The notes: a model not told the origin generated them from the sequence alone. A DNA stretch of 64,000 bases from Limnohabitans sp. 2KL-51 (GCF_003063645.1 NZ_NESJ01000011.1:113698-177697); one strand, 5' to 3'. Numbered from the stretch's first letter, positions 17,556-26,743 are shown. A program made the numbers and translations.

Positions 17556-17579
17556 TAGGTCGGTGCCATCAGGTCCGAC
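17556..17579. repeat. Dispersed repeat R1, copy 2
   Basis: TAGGTCGGTGCCATCAGG followed by TCCGAC, differing from copy 1 (523-552) by one base over this length. Located between the SDR and sodB genes, which converge. Confidence 0.7.
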
Positions 17580-17603
17580 ATCCCAATGCTGATCGACACC
17601 ATT

Positions 17604-17632
17604 AAAAAAGCCCGCATCAGCGGGCTTTTTTT
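17604..17632. terminator. Bidirectional Rho-independent terminator between SDR and sodB
   Basis: Stem GCCCGC-ATCA-GCGGGC (17610-17625) is flanked by six A on the left and seven T on the right. It can therefore end transcription from both directions, and lies 20 bp beyond the sodB stop. Confidence 0.9.
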
Positions 17633-17651
17633 AACTTCAAGAAAACCTCGA

Positions 17652-18233
17652 TCAGCCGAAATTTTTCTCAGCAAACGACCAGTTCACCAAGTTGCCAAGG
17701 AAAGTCTCAACGAACTTGGGACGCATGTTGCGATAGTCGATGTAGTAAGCGTGTTCCCAAACGTCCACGGTCAACAAAGCCGTGTCGCCTGTGGTCAATG
17801 GGGTACCTGCAGCGCCCATGTTGACGATGTCGACCGAGCCGTCGGCTTTCTTGACCAGCCATGTCCAGCCAGAGCCGAAATTGCCCACGGCGCTCTTGAC
17901 GAAGGCCTCCTTGAATGCGGCGTAGCTGCCGAACTTGGCGTTGATGGCTGTAGCCAAAGCACCGGAGGGCTCACCACCGCCGTTGGGCTTCATGCAGTTC
18001 CAAAAGAAAGTGTGGTTCCAGATCTGGGCCGAGTTGTTGTACACACCGCCGCTGGACTTTTTGATGATCTCTTCAAGAGCCATGCCTTCGAACTCAGTGC
18101 CTTTTTGCAGGTTGTTCAAGTTCACGACGTAAGCGTTGTGGTGCTTGCCGTGGTGAAACTCCAGGGTTTCCTGGCTGTAGTGAGGAGCCAAAGCGTCGAT
18201 CGCGTAAGGCAGTGCGGGCAAGGTGTGTTCCAT
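17652..18233 (-). CDS. sodB: Superoxide dismutase [Fe]
   Basis: 193 residues. A cytoplasmic enzyme dismutating superoxide to oxygen and hydrogen peroxide. Metal ligands sit in recognisable contexts: His in [12 protein letters not shown], His in IWNHTFFW, and Asp and His in [22 protein letters not shown] is also present. The residue pattern ([15 protein letters not shown], and the Gly-Gly pattern [10 protein letters not shown]) favours the iron form; Mn use cannot be excluded. ATG 18233 is preceded by AAGGACC. A bidirectional terminator follows. The gene is bracketed by two R2 palindromes. Confidence 0.96.
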   Translation of the reverse strand: MEHTLPALPYAIDALAPHYSQETLEFHHGKHHNAYVVNLNNLQKGTEFEGMALEEIIKKSSGGVYNNSAQIWNHTFFWNCMKPNGGGEPSGALATAINAKFGSYAAFKEAFVKSAVGNFGSGWTWLVKKADGSVDIVNMGAAGTPLTTGDTALLTVDVWEHAYYIDYRNMRPKFVETFLGNLVNWSFAEKNFG

Positions 18234-18263
18234 GAGGGGTCCTTAGGTTATTGCAGGTTAAAA

Positions 18264-18280
18264 AAATGTTTCAGACATTT
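18264..18280 (-). promoter_or_regulatory. Inverted repeat in the sodB upstream region
   Basis: AAATGT-TTCAG-ACATTT lies 31-47 bp upstream of the sodB start codon, in the place expected for a promoter or operator. No regulator can be named. Confidence 0.35.
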
Positions 18281-18344
18281 TAAGGGAGCGCGATGCCCCT
18301 TACCGTATTCAGGGTCACTGCAGTGTTAGCGGTGCTTTCAGACA

Positions 18345-18402
18345 GGGTGGGGCCGGGGCTCCTCATGCTGGGGTACCAGAAATCGTCGCCCCGGCCCCAC
18401 CC
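18345..18402. repeat. Palindromic repeat R2, copy B
   Basis: The perfect inverted repeat GGGTGGGGCCGGGGC / GCCCCGGCCCCACCC encloses a 28-nt loop with CTGG-GGTA-CCAG inside. It sits between the sodB promoter side and the 3' end of xseA, and may end xseA transcripts. The loop sequence is shared with copy A at 17471-17522 in the same orientation. Confidence 0.8.
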
Positions 18403-18422
18403 CGCCCGAACGCGCTGGCGTC

Positions 18423-19778
18423 TCAGACTTTCACGGCCAAAGGCACCACGCCATCGGACAAAGTGGCCTGAACGCTCTGACCGGGTTGAAATTGCCCGGC
18501 GTGGGTGAGCGCCTGACCCTTGTCGTCACTGAGCCAGGCATAACCGCGCTCAAGCACCTGACGCGGGTCCACCGCCGACAAGCGCAAAGCGGCACGCTCC
18601 AAGCGTTGAGCGCGTTGCGGCACCTGCTGAGCCTGGTTAAAATCCAAACGGTCATTGAGGCGCTCCAACTGATGGCCCTGCGCCATGAATTGACTCCGCA
18701 CCCCCGTCTGTAAACGACCGGCCAACCGGTCCAGCCACTGGTTATGCTGGCCCAGAAAGGCTTGCGGACGGCCCAGCCGTGACGCCACCGCATTCAGCCG
18801 CTGACTCTGTCGCTCTTGTTGACGGACCAAACCCACACCCAACCGAGCTGCCACAGCGTCCAAACGCTGTGCCTGCCGATCTTGCTGACGAATCAAGCCC
18901 CGACTCAGGCGCTGCTCCAGCACAGACAGGGCTTCAAGCCCCACACCCCGGTCGTTAGCGGCCATCTCAGCAGCCGCCGTGGGCGTCGGGGCGCGCACAT
19001 CGGCCACAAAATCAGCGATGGTGAAATCAGTCTCGTGGCCCACGCCACAAATGAGTGGCACCGGACTTTGGGCGATCACACGGGCCAGGTTCTCGTCATT
19101 GAAGGTCCAGAGGTCTTCCATCGAGCCGCCACCGCGCACCAACAAGATCACATCCACGGGCGGACACAGCGGGTTGTCTTCGGCCGTGAGAGCGTACATA
19201 TTTTGCAAGGCCAGCGCCAGCGTGGCCGCAGCCCCCGCCCCCTGTACCAACGCTGGGGCCATCAACACTGGAATGTGTGGCACGCGCCGCTGCAAGGCGG
19301 TCACCACATCATGCCAAGCGGCGGCCCCCAAAGAAGTCACCACCCCAATGGCACGGGGCTGGGTGGGTAAAGCGCGTTTGTTCGTCGTGTCAAACAGACC
19401 CTCGGTTTCGAGCTTGGCCTTGAGGCGCAAAAACTGCTCAAACAAAGCCCCCTGCCCGGCACGCTCCATGGACTCAACAATCAGTTGCAAATCGCCTCGG
19501 GCCTCGTACACGCCCAGACGCCCACGCACATCGACCAGTTCGCCATCACGGGGCGCAAAGTCCATCAGACTGGCGGCACGCCGAAACATGGCGCAGCGGA
19601 TCTGGCCCGTTTCGTCCTTGATCGAGAAATAACAATGCCCGCTGGCCGCGCGCGAAAAGCCCGAAATTTCGCCGCGCAAGCTGACCGGGTTGAACTGGGC
19701 ATCCAGGCTATCGGCCACAGCTCGGCACAAAGCTGAAACGGTCCAAGCGCGTGTAGGGGGCATCTCTGGAGGGCTCAT
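18423..19778 (-). CDS. xseA: Exodeoxyribonuclease VII large subunit
   Basis: 451 codons from ATG 19778 (MSPPEMPPTRAWTVSALCRA). With XseB it degrades single-stranded DNA to acid-soluble oligonucleotides. An N-terminal OB-fold (about 15-110; VSLRGEISGFSRAASGHCYFS) is followed by the catalytic domain with RAIGVVTSLGAAAWHDV, LLVRGGGSMEDLWTFND and CGVGHETDFTIADFVAD. The C-terminal coiled-coil region holds a near-duplicate unit (RQQDRQAQRLDAVAARL and RQQERQSQRLNAVASRL). xseB is not adjacent. R2 copy B lies just past the stop. Confidence 0.95.
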   Translation of the reverse strand: MSPPEMPPTRAWTVSALCRAVADSLDAQFNPVSLRGEISGFSRAASGHCYFSIKDETGQIRCAMFRRAASLMDFAPRDGELVDVRGRLGVYEARGDLQLIVESMERAGQGALFEQFLRLKAKLETEGLFDTTNKRALPTQPRAIGVVTSLGAAAWHDVVTALQRRVPHIPVLMAPALVQGAGAAATLALALQNMYALTAEDNPLCPPVDVILLVRGGGSMEDLWTFNDENLARVIAQSPVPLICGVGHETDFTIADFVADVRAPTPTAAAEMAANDRGVGLEALSVLEQRLSRGLIRQQDRQAQRLDAVAARLGVGLVRQQERQSQRLNAVASRLGRPQAFLGQHNQWLDRLAGRLQTGVRSQFMAQGHQLERLNDRLDFNQAQQVPQRAQRLERAALRLSAVDPRQVLERGYAWLSDDKGQALTHAGQFQPGQSVQATLSDGVVPLAVKV

Positions 19779-20131
19779 GCCCTTGATTGTCCTACAGCCT
19801 GCAGATCCAACAACAAGTGCGTCTTTTGCCATTCGTCCACAGAGGACAACGTGGTTCACAACAATGCAGCATGGCCAACACACTGGTTTGGCCAAAAGAT
19901 AAGCCTTTGATTTAATTGCTTTTTTTAATTATTAATGAGTACATGAAACATATGTGTCCATCACGAAAAATGGGGAAACACAGAAATGGTAAAACTTTTC
20001 CACAAAGTTATCCACAGCCCATTCAAGCGATGGGCTGGTCGTTGGCTTGGTGCTCGCAGCGGGCCTGAAGAGCTTGCCATCATCCATAATGATGCTCTTT
20101 TGACACTTTGCCTCCCAAAGAAGGAACTGTT
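19779..20131. other. Intergenic region with AT-rich block and DnaA-box-like pair
   Basis: A 353-bp non-coding stretch between divergent xseA and exbB. It has an AT-rich block (about 19908-19945, TTTAATTGCTTTTTTTAATT). Next come two adjacent boxes, TTTTCCACA (19996-20004) and the consensus TTATCCACA (20008-20016), three bases apart, and a weaker TCGTCCACA (19833-19841). Promoters for both genes must also lie here. Confidence 0.5.
19996..20016. promoter_or_regulatory. Pair of DnaA-box-like 9-mers
   Basis: TTTTCCACA and TTATCCACA in the same orientation, separated by AAG. The second matches the DnaA box consensus exactly. It could bind DnaA for transcription control or titration. The setting (xseA/exbB, no dnaA, dnaN, rpmH or gidA) argues against the chromosome origin. 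Confidence 0.45.
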
Positions 20132-20749
20132 TTGTTATCCATCATTCAAGCCGCTGGATGGCCCATCTGGCCGCTGATCTTTTGCTCCATTTTGGCTTTG
20201 GCCTTGATCATTGATCGACTGGTTCAGCTGCGCGAGCACAAAGTCATACCCCCACAAACCTTGGAACAGGCTTTTGAAATCACCCGCCGTGGTCTTGCCC
20301 CCGAAGAAGCTGTTTTGCAACTTGAGAAAAATGGGGTTTTAGGTCCAGTTCTGGCCAGTGGACTGCGCTGCCTGCAAAAAAATCCTTCCGCCTCGGATGA
20401 AGACATCCGGGCGCAAATGGAAATGGCAGGCCGCTTGGCCGGTCGGCAACTGGAGCGTTATTTGACGGCCTTGGGAACCATCGCTTCAGCAGCCCCCTTG
20501 CTGGGCTTGCTCGGGACCGTCATTGGCATGATCGAGATTTTCGCGGCTCAAACAGCAGGCAGCAGTCAACCGGCCCAATTGGCCTACGGCATTTCAGTGG
20601 CGCTCTACAACACCGCATTTGGTTTGGTCGTGGCCATTCCATCACTGATGTTTTGGCGCTACTTCAGAACCCTGGTGGACAGCATGCTTTTGTCGATGGA
20701 GGTGGCCAGCGAACAATTTGCCCGCCACTTGACGCACCTGCGCCACTGA
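20132..20749 (+). CDS. exbB: ExbB/TolQ-type proton channel protein
   Basis: 205 residues from TTG 20132, placed 7-8 nt after AAGAAGGA; the next upstream option, TTG 20108, lacks such a site. It begins MLSIIQAAGWPIWPLIFCSI with a first membrane helix, then a cytoplasmic loop. Two further helices carry SAAPLLGLLGTVIGMIEIF and YNTAFGLVVAIPSLMFWRYF, hallmarks of MotA/TolQ/ExbB channels. With ExbD it converts proton-motive force into work for TonB or Tol systems; no tonB or tolA is present here. exbD begins 11 bp downstream. Confidence 0.9.
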   Translation: MLSIIQAAGWPIWPLIFCSILALALIIDRLVQLREHKVIPPQTLEQAFEITRRGLAPEEAVLQLEKNGVLGPVLASGLRCLQKNPSASDEDIRAQMEMAGRLAGRQLERYLTALGTIASAAPLLGLLGTVIGMIEIFAAQTAGSSQPAQLAYGISVALYNTAFGLVVAIPSLMFWRYFRTLVDSMLLSMEVASEQFARHLTHLRH

Positions 20750-20760
20750 ACGAGTCCGCT

Positions 20761-21183
20761 GTGAACTTTCGCAAACGCACCCCCTCGGTCGAGCCCGAGA
20801 TCAACCTTATCCCCTTCATCGATGTTTTGTTGGTGGTTCTCATCTTTTTGATGCTCACCACCACTTGGTCTCGGCTGACCGAAATCAACATGACATTGCC
20901 CTTGGCAGATGCCCAAAAGCAAAAAGATCGGCCGCAGCAGATTGTGCTCACGGTCAGTGCGCAAGGCCAATATGCAGTGAACAAATCCCCCATTGATGGC
21001 TCCTCAGTGGGCGCTTTGGCTGCCGTTTTGGGGCCCTTGGCCTCCAAAGAGGCGACCTTGGTGATCAGCGCAGACGCGAAGGCCAGTCACCAATCGGTGG
21101 TCAATGCCATGGAAGCGGCTCGCCGCACGGGGCTGTCGCAAATCACCTTCGCCACCCAATCTTCAGAGTCCTCGGGCTCCTGA
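20761..21183 (+). CDS. exbD: ExbD/TolR-type biopolymer transport protein
   Basis: 140 residues from GTG 20761 (VNFRKRTPSVEPEINLIPFI). A single membrane helix follows: FIDVLLVVLIFLMLTTTW has the conserved Asp that takes part in proton transfer. The C-terminal periplasmic domain ends at TQSSESSGS. It pairs with ExbB directly upstream and is followed after 5 bp by lpxK, so all three are probably one transcript. Confidence 0.92.
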   Translation: MNFRKRTPSVEPEINLIPFIDVLLVVLIFLMLTTTWSRLTEINMTLPLADAQKQKDRPQQIVLTVSAQGQYAVNKSPIDGSSVGALAAVLGPLASKEATLVISADAKASHQSVVNAMEAARRTGLSQITFATQSSESSGS

Positions 21184-21188
21184 CACCC

Positions 21189-22181
21189 ATGCGCCTGTCC
21201 GTCTGGCTGCACCAGCAATTGCCACGGATCTGGACTTCTAGGGGTTTGATCGCTTGGCTGCTGCGGCCCGTGGCGATCATCCATGCAGCTTTACTCTGGA
21301 CCCGAGCCCTGCTGTGGCGCCGGGGCTGGCGTCATTCGCATCGTCTGCCGGTGCCGGTGATTGTGGTGGGCAATGTGGTGGCCGGCGGTGCAGGCAAAAC
21401 CCCACTCACCATCGCCGTGGTGAAACATCTACAGCAGCAGGGCTGGAATGCAGGTGTGATTTCACGTGGCCATGGCCGCGTGTTCGATGACATCCGTGGC
21501 GTCTCGCCCGGCAGCTTGCCCAGCGAGGTGGGAGATGAGCCCTTGCTGATCCATCAAAAAACCGGTGCCCCCGTGTGGGTAGCGACCCTCCGTGCTGAGG
21601 CCGGTCGTAGCTTGTTGCAAGCGCACCCCGAGGTCAATGTATTGGTGTGCGACGACGGTCTGCAACACTGGGCCTTGGCTCGGGACCTGGAAATTTGCGT
21701 CATGGACGAGCGCGGCGTGGGCAACGGTTGGCTGCTGCCGGCCGGGCCTTTACGCGAGCCCTGGCCTCGATCGGTGGACTTGCTGCTGCACACCGGAGCC
21801 AATGGCTTGCCAGGCGGCTTTCAGGCGCAGCGTCAATTGGCCCCACTGGCGCATGACGCGCAAGGCCGCAGCATGGCTTTGACCAGCCTGATCGGTCAGC
21901 CCGTCGATGCGGTGGCCGGTCTGGCCCGCCCCGAGGCGTTTTTTACCATGCTGCGCGCAGCCGGTCTGCAACTGCAGCACACCCACGCTTTGCCCGACCA
22001 TTTTGACTACGCAGACGGGTCGCCAAACCCATCAGATCGCCTCTTGCTGTGCACAGAAAAAGACGCGGTCAAACTCTGGCTGCACCATCCTGAGGCCTTG
22101 GCCGTACCCTTGGTGCTGACGCCCGAATCTGCGTTCTGGCAAGCGCTGGACCAGCGGCTTGCTGAAAAATCCTTTCAATGA
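21189..22181 (+). CDS. lpxK: Tetraacyldisaccharide 4'-kinase
   Basis: 330 residues. It phosphorylates the 4' position of the lipid A disaccharide at the inner membrane. An N-terminal hydrophobic helix (RGLIAWLLRPVAIIHAALLW) is followed by VPVIVVGNVVAGGAGKTPLT, containing the Walker A P-loop of LpxK. VLVCDDGLQHWALARDLEI and LLPAGPLREPW match family blocks. Length is normal. It follows exbD by 5 bp and precedes the Trm112 family gene and kdsB, forming an envelope-biogenesis cluster. Confidence 0.95.
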   Translation: MRLSVWLHQQLPRIWTSRGLIAWLLRPVAIIHAALLWTRALLWRRGWRHSHRLPVPVIVVGNVVAGGAGKTPLTIAVVKHLQQQGWNAGVISRGHGRVFDDIRGVSPGSLPSEVGDEPLLIHQKTGAPVWVATLRAEAGRSLLQAHPEVNVLVCDDGLQHWALARDLEICVMDERGVGNGWLLPAGPLREPWPRSVDLLLHTGANGLPGGFQAQRQLAPLAHDAQGRSMALTSLIGQPVDAVAGLARPEAFFTMLRAAGLQLQHTHALPDHFDYADGSPNPSDRLLLCTEKDAVKLWLHHPEALAVPLVLTPESAFWQALDQRLAEKSFQ

Positions 22182-22243
22182 AACGACCCGATTGGACAGC
22201 CTAAGCCGCTGGCCGGCTGGCCTTACCCCGTTATCATTGCCGC

Positions 22244-22450
22244 ATGGACACCAAACTGCTTGAACTGCTGGTCTGCCCGGTCACCAAAGGGCCGCTGGAT
22301 TTTGACCGAGAGACCCAGGAGCTGCTCTCGCGCAGCGCCCGCCTGGCTTATCCCGTGCGTAAGGGCATTCCCATCCTGCTCGAAAACGAAGCGCGCACCT
22401 TGAGTGACGAGGAAATCGAGAAACTGGCTGCTTTGCGTCCCCCGCTCTGA
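22244..22450 (+). CDS. Trm112 family small protein (YcaR-like)
   Basis: 68 residues. It starts [20 protein letters not shown], typical of the UPF0434/Trm112 family, and contains [17 protein letters not shown]. The usual zinc-site pattern is incomplete, with a single Cys in VCPVTKG, as in many bacterial members. In eukaryotes Trm112 stabilises methyltransferases; the bacterial role is unknown. Its position between lpxK and kdsB is highly conserved in proteobacteria. kdsB starts 10 bp downstream. Confidence 0.9.
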   Translation: MDTKLLELLVCPVTKGPLDFDRETQELLSRSARLAYPVRKGIPILLENEARTLSDEEIEKLAALRPPL

Positions 22451-22460
22451 AAGCCTGCCC

Positions 22461-23264
22461 ATGCGTCAGAGCCTTCCCGACAGTAACTTCAGCGTCCTGA
22501 TTCCCGCCCGCATGGCGTCCAGTCGCCTGCCGAACAAACCCCTGGCCGACATCGCCGGCCTGCCCATGGTGGTGCGGGTAGCCCAGCGCGCCATGCTGTC
22601 GAACGCCCGCCAAGTGGTGGTGGCCGCCGATGACGAACGCATCGTGGCTGCCTGCGCGGCCCACGGCGTGCAGGCCCTCTTGACCCGCCAAGACCATATC
22701 AGTGGCAGCGACCGCTTGGCCGAAGCTTGCCAGCTGTTGGGCCTGAGCCATGAGGCCGTGGTGGTCAACGTGCAAGGCGACGAGCCGCTGATCGATCCCG
22801 CACTGATTGACCAAGTGGCGCAACTGCTCATCGATCGGCCCGAGGCCAGCATGAGCACAGCCGCCCATGCCATCACCCTGCTGGCCGACTTCTGTAATCC
22901 GAATGTGGTCAAGGTGGTCACGGACGCCCGCCAGATAGCGCTTTATTTCAGCCGCGCACCCATTCCCTGGTGGCGTGATGGGCAAAGTGCCGCTTCCAAC
23001 TTGGGCAAGGACCACGAACCCTTCACCCAACTGCCCACCCCGCCACCCCTGCGACATGTGGGCATTTACGCCTATCGCGCCGGTTTTTTAGCCCAGTTCC
23101 CCCAGTTGCCTCCCGCCCCTATAGAGCAATTGGAGTCTCTGGAACAGCTGCGCGCCCTGTGGCACGGTCACCGCATTGCCGTTTACACCACCGACCAGGC
23201 CCCCGGACCAGGAGTGGACACCCCAGAAGATTTGGAACGCGTTCGGGCAGCGATCGGAGCGTAA
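22461..23264 (+). CDS. kdsB: 3-deoxy-manno-octulosonate cytidylyltransferase
   Basis: 267 residues from ATG 22461. It activates KDO as CMP-KDO for LPS inner core synthesis in the cytoplasm. Motifs are [20 protein letters not shown] (nucleotide-binding), [14 protein letters not shown] with the catalytic Asp, and YFSRAPIPW. The C-terminal [11 protein letters not shown] is typical. It is the fifth gene of the exbB-exbD-lpxK-trm112-kdsB run; adk follows after 106 bp. Confidence 0.96.
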   Translation: MRQSLPDSNFSVLIPARMASSRLPNKPLADIAGLPMVVRVAQRAMLSNARQVVVAADDERIVAACAAHGVQALLTRQDHISGSDRLAEACQLLGLSHEAVVVNVQGDEPLIDPALIDQVAQLLIDRPEASMSTAAHAITLLADFCNPNVVKVVTDARQIALYFSRAPIPWWRDGQSAASNLGKDHEPFTQLPTPPPLRHVGIYAYRAGFLAQFPQLPPAPIEQLESLEQLRALWHGHRIAVYTTDQAPGPGVDTPEDLERVRAAIGA

Positions 23265-23361
23265 GCCTGGTTTGAGCCTCGCGTGATATTCTCACTGCAG
23301 TCGTTTGCCACACCATGGGTCCCCTCGAGGCCCGGCAGACCCACTCCATGACAAGCCATAA

Positions 23362-24027
<666 letters not shown>

Positions 24028-24065
24028 ATCCATGGCGCGCAGCCGTCAGGCTGCACCCTCCCGAT

Positions 24066-24091
24066 AAGCCCCTTTTAGGGGCTTTGTTGTT
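24066..24091 (+). terminator. Rho-independent terminator after adk
   Basis: Stem AAGCCCC-TTTTA-GGGGCTT (24066-24084) is followed by TGTTGTT. The stem is strong but the T tract is short and interrupted. Confidence 0.7.
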
Positions 24092-24268
24092 GGCGGACGA
24101 CACACCACGCCCCCCCAGTGCACCGGCTGGTTCAGCAGCGCTCCGCACAAATGTGCCTTAGCGCCCCTCGCGCCAGCCCCTGCGTGCAAGCCCCTGTTTT
24201 CGACCACTGCACCTTCCATCCGGCTGCGCCAGTGAGGGTTAATTTCAAGCTTTTTTTTCATTGTGAGC

Positions 24269-24320
24269 TTGCACAACCTATAAAACTGTTTAAAAATACA
24301 GTCACTGGATGAAAAAACAG
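24269..24320 (+). promoter_or_regulatory. lexA promoter with two tandem SOS boxes
   Basis: CTGTTTAAAAATACAG (24286-24301) matches the CTGT-N8-ACAG LexA operator exactly. CTGGATGAAAAAACAG (24305-24320) is a second box three bases downstream with one deviation. A -35 TTGCAC (24269-24274) and a -10 TAAAAA (24291-24296) put the first box over the promoter. The rest of the 318-bp adk-lexA gap holds the adk terminator and no gene. LexA autorepression is the clear reading. Confidence 0.88.
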
Positions 24321-24345
24321 CCCGAATCCCCACCAGGAGACCGCC

Positions 24346-25017
24346 ATGACCGACAGCCCCAAACTCACTGCCCGCCAACAAGAAATTCTGGAACTGATCC
24401 AGAACACCATCGCCAACACCGGCGCGCCGCCTACACGCGCCGAAATCGCCAACGTGCTGGGTTTCAAATCACCCAACGCCGCAGAAGAGCACCTGAAGGC
24501 CCTTGCTCGCAAGGGCGCGATCGAGTTGGTCAGTGGCACCTCGCGCGGCATACGCCTCAAAGGCGGCTCGCGCAGCAGCTTGCGCGCACCGTCTGATCTG
24601 TTCAGCCTGAGCCTACCCGGGCTGGGTCAGCTGTGCCTGCCTTTGGTGGGGCGTGTGGCTGCGGGCTCACCCATTCTGGCGCAAGAACATGTCGACCGCA
24701 CCTACCAACTCGAAAGCAGCCTGTTTGCCCAGCAACCCGACTACCTGCTGCGGGTGCGTGGCATGTCGATGCGGGATGCGGGCATCATGGACGGCGACTT
24801 GTTGGCCGTCAAATCCACCAAGGAAGTACGCAATGGCCAGATCGTGGTGGCCCGCCTGGGTGACGAGGTCACGGTCAAACGCCTGAACAAAACGGCCACG
24901 GGCATCGAACTGTTGCCCGAAAACCCCGACTACCCGATCATCGTGGTGCACCCCGGCGAGCCTTTTGACATTGAAGGCCTGGCCGTGGGCCTGATCCGCA
25001 ACAGCTTCGTCATGTGA
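24346..25017 (+). CDS. lexA: SOS repressor LexA
   Basis: 223 residues. An N-terminal winged helix ([20 protein letters not shown], and [16 protein letters not shown]) is joined to a C-terminal self-cleaving peptidase domain. The scissile Ala-Gly lies in [10 protein letters not shown]; catalytic Ser is in [11 protein letters not shown] and Lys in VTVKRL. RecA-ssDNA triggers cleavage and SOS induction. CAGGAGA precedes the ATG. It is controlled by two operators immediately upstream. Confidence 0.98.
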   Translation: MTDSPKLTARQQEILELIQNTIANTGAPPTRAEIANVLGFKSPNAAEEHLKALARKGAIELVSGTSRGIRLKGGSRSSLRAPSDLFSLSLPGLGQLCLPLVGRVAAGSPILAQEHVDRTYQLESSLFAQQPDYLLRVRGMSMRDAGIMDGDLLAVKSTKEVRNGQIVVARLGDEVTVKRLNKTATGIELLPENPDYPIIVVHPGEPFDIEGLAVGLIRNSFVM

Positions 25018-25129
25018 CATTTTTCGGTCGCGGCCTCAGGTGGCGGGCGCTGTTCATCAGCCCTGAAGCCGACGACTTTCTCCATCAATCCTGCCTGTGT
25101 CCAACCTCCATGCTTTTGAAAGGTTTCAC

Positions 25130-25453
25130 ATGGGAATCGCTCTGCTTGCCCTTTCAGGTCTGTTCAAGAACCTGACCTCCTTCTCCACCGGCACCCCAGT
25201 GCAGGTTTTACCAAAAAGACAGCCTGTACGCCCGCATCCTGAATGGGCTGTTCGGTCCTTACCTTGTGCCTTACCATCCCAAGGCAAGACGCCCGCGAAC
25301 AAACGTCAACCCAGTCTGCGCGTCCTGCGTGTCCATGAGTGTGGTCAAAACTCCCTTGGTGCCGGCCGCATGGTGATCTCTGGACGCATGGCCGACGTCT
25401 GCGCCGAGCTCGATCGACTGGTGGCCTTGGAAGCGCGACACCGCCCCTCCTGA
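25130..25453 (+). CDS. Small protein of unknown function
   Basis: 107 residues from ATG 25130, which follows GAAAGG by six bases. The first half looks poorly structured and basic. The last 35 residues (HECGQNSLGAGRMVISGRMA, then DVCAELDRLVALEA) look conserved and helical, and I have an impression of seeing this tail in Burkholderiales hypothetical proteins, which I cannot verify here. No signal peptide or known motif. It lies alone in the 590-bp space between lexA and the 2-hydroxyacid dehydrogenase. The true coding part may be only the C-terminal portion, as no good internal start exists. Confidence 0.42.
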   Translation: MGIALLALSGLFKNLTSFSTGTPVQVLPKRQPVRPHPEWAVRSLPCALPSQGKTPANKRQPSLRVLRVHECGQNSLGAGRMVISGRMADVCAELDRLVALEARHRPS

Positions 25454-25480
25454 GGCTGACATCTGGCTTGTGCACACAAA

Positions 25481-25506
25481 CACCCCCTTTATTCAGGTTG
25501 GGGGTG
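25481..25506. other. Stem-loop downstream of the small unknown gene
   Basis: CACCCCC (25481-25487) and GGGGGTG (25500-25506) form a 7-bp stem around a 12-base loop. No T run follows, so terminator activity is uncertain. The remaining approximately 95 bp to the next gene show no other structure. Confidence 0.4.
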
Positions 25507-25604
25507 CTGTGGCACAAAGCGATTGGCCTGCGCACGCGTTAACGCATGACCGATATGTGCCCAGCTGACGAAAGTCCGGCATTTGACAAGGCACAATGTC
25601 GAGC

Positions 25605-26612
25605 ATGAACATTGTGATCCTTGACGACTACCAAGATGTCGTCCGCAAACTCGACTGCGCAGCCAAACTCGAGAACTACCCAGCCAAGGTGTACACGAAC
25701 ACGGTCAAAGGCATTGGTCAGCTGTCGGTTCGGCTCAAAGACGCCGACGTGATTGTCTTGATCCGCGAACGCACAGGTCTCAACCGCGCCCTGATCGAGA
25801 AGTTGCCCCGCCTCAAAATGATCGCCCAAACCGGCCGCGTGGGCAGCCACATCGACTTGGCAGCCTGCACCGAGCGCGGCGTGGCCGTGGCCGAGGGTGT
25901 GGGCTCGCCTACGGCCCCAGCTGAACTCACCTGGGCCCTGGTCATGGCGGCCACCCGAAGGTTGCCTCAATACATCAGCAGCCTCAAGCACGGTGCATGG
26001 CAGCAATCGGGGCTCAAATCCAGCTCGATGCCGGTCAACTTTGGTCTGGGCACCGTGCTCAAAGGCAAAACCCTGGGCATCTGGGGCTACGGAAAAATAG
26101 GCCAACTGGTAGCCGGGTACGGCAAAGCTTTCGGCATGCATGTGCAGATCTGGGGCAGCGACGAATCACGCGTGCGCGCGGTCAAGGACGGGCATGCCGC
26201 AGCCACCAGTCGAGAAGCTTTTTTTCAAACCGCGGATGTGCTGAGCTTGCACTTGAGGTTGAATGAAACCACCACCGGCATCGTCACCAGCGATGACTTG
26301 GGATTCATGAAACCCACGGCCTTGCTGGTCAACACCTCGCGTTCCGAACTGATCGAAACCAATGCCCTGATTGGCGCTCTCAACCGGGGTCGGCCCGGTA
26401 TGGCGGCAGTCGACGTCTTTGAATCCGAGCCGATTTTGCAAGGCTCGGCCTTGCTGCGGCTTGAAAACTGCATCTGCACTCCCCACATTGGCTATGTCGA
26501 AAAAGACAGTTATGAACTGTATTTCAGCTCTGCTTTCAACAACGTCATCAACTTCATCAAAGGCACGCCGACCAACATCGTCAATCCGGGCGCATTGCAG
26601 GTTCGACGCTGA
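25605..26612 (+). CDS. D-isomer-specific 2-hydroxyacid dehydrogenase family protein
   Basis: 335 residues from ATG 25605 (an ATG three codons upstream is possible). It belongs to the SerA/formate dehydrogenase-like fold. The NAD site is LGIWGYGKIGQLVAGYGKAF. The catalytic set is Arg in LVNTSRSELIE, Glu in DVFESEPI, and His in CTPHIGYVEKD. The protein probably reduces a 2-oxo acid or oxidises a D-2-hydroxy acid in the cytoplasm; sequence does not reveal which. It is an isolated plus-strand gene with its own upstream region. Confidence 0.88.
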   Translation: MNIVILDDYQDVVRKLDCAAKLENYPAKVYTNTVKGIGQLSVRLKDADVIVLIRERTGLNRALIEKLPRLKMIAQTGRVGSHIDLAACTERGVAVAEGVGSPTAPAELTWALVMAATRRLPQYISSLKHGAWQQSGLKSSSMPVNFGLGTVLKGKTLGIWGYGKIGQLVAGYGKAFGMHVQIWGSDESRVRAVKDGHAAATSREAFFQTADVLSLHLRLNETTTGIVTSDDLGFMKPTALLVNTSRSELIETNALIGALNRGRPGMAAVDVFESEPILQGSALLRLENCICTPHIGYVEKDSYELYFSSAFNNVINFIKGTPTNIVNPGALQVRR

Positions 26613-26743
26613 ACAGCCTGGCCAAAGTCGCAATAACTGAGGACATAATCGTCGGTTACCGTCTGACCCACACGTCCATTCGCGCAGCAATTCAACACGT
26701 TTTTTGACCAGGCCTTGTGCGCCCTTGCATTCATACTTTCAAC

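Noticed and set aside
19779..20131. Chromosomal origin of replication
   Set aside because: Only two good DnaA boxes and no dnaA, dnaN, rpmH or gidA nearby; kept only as a DnaA-site candidate.
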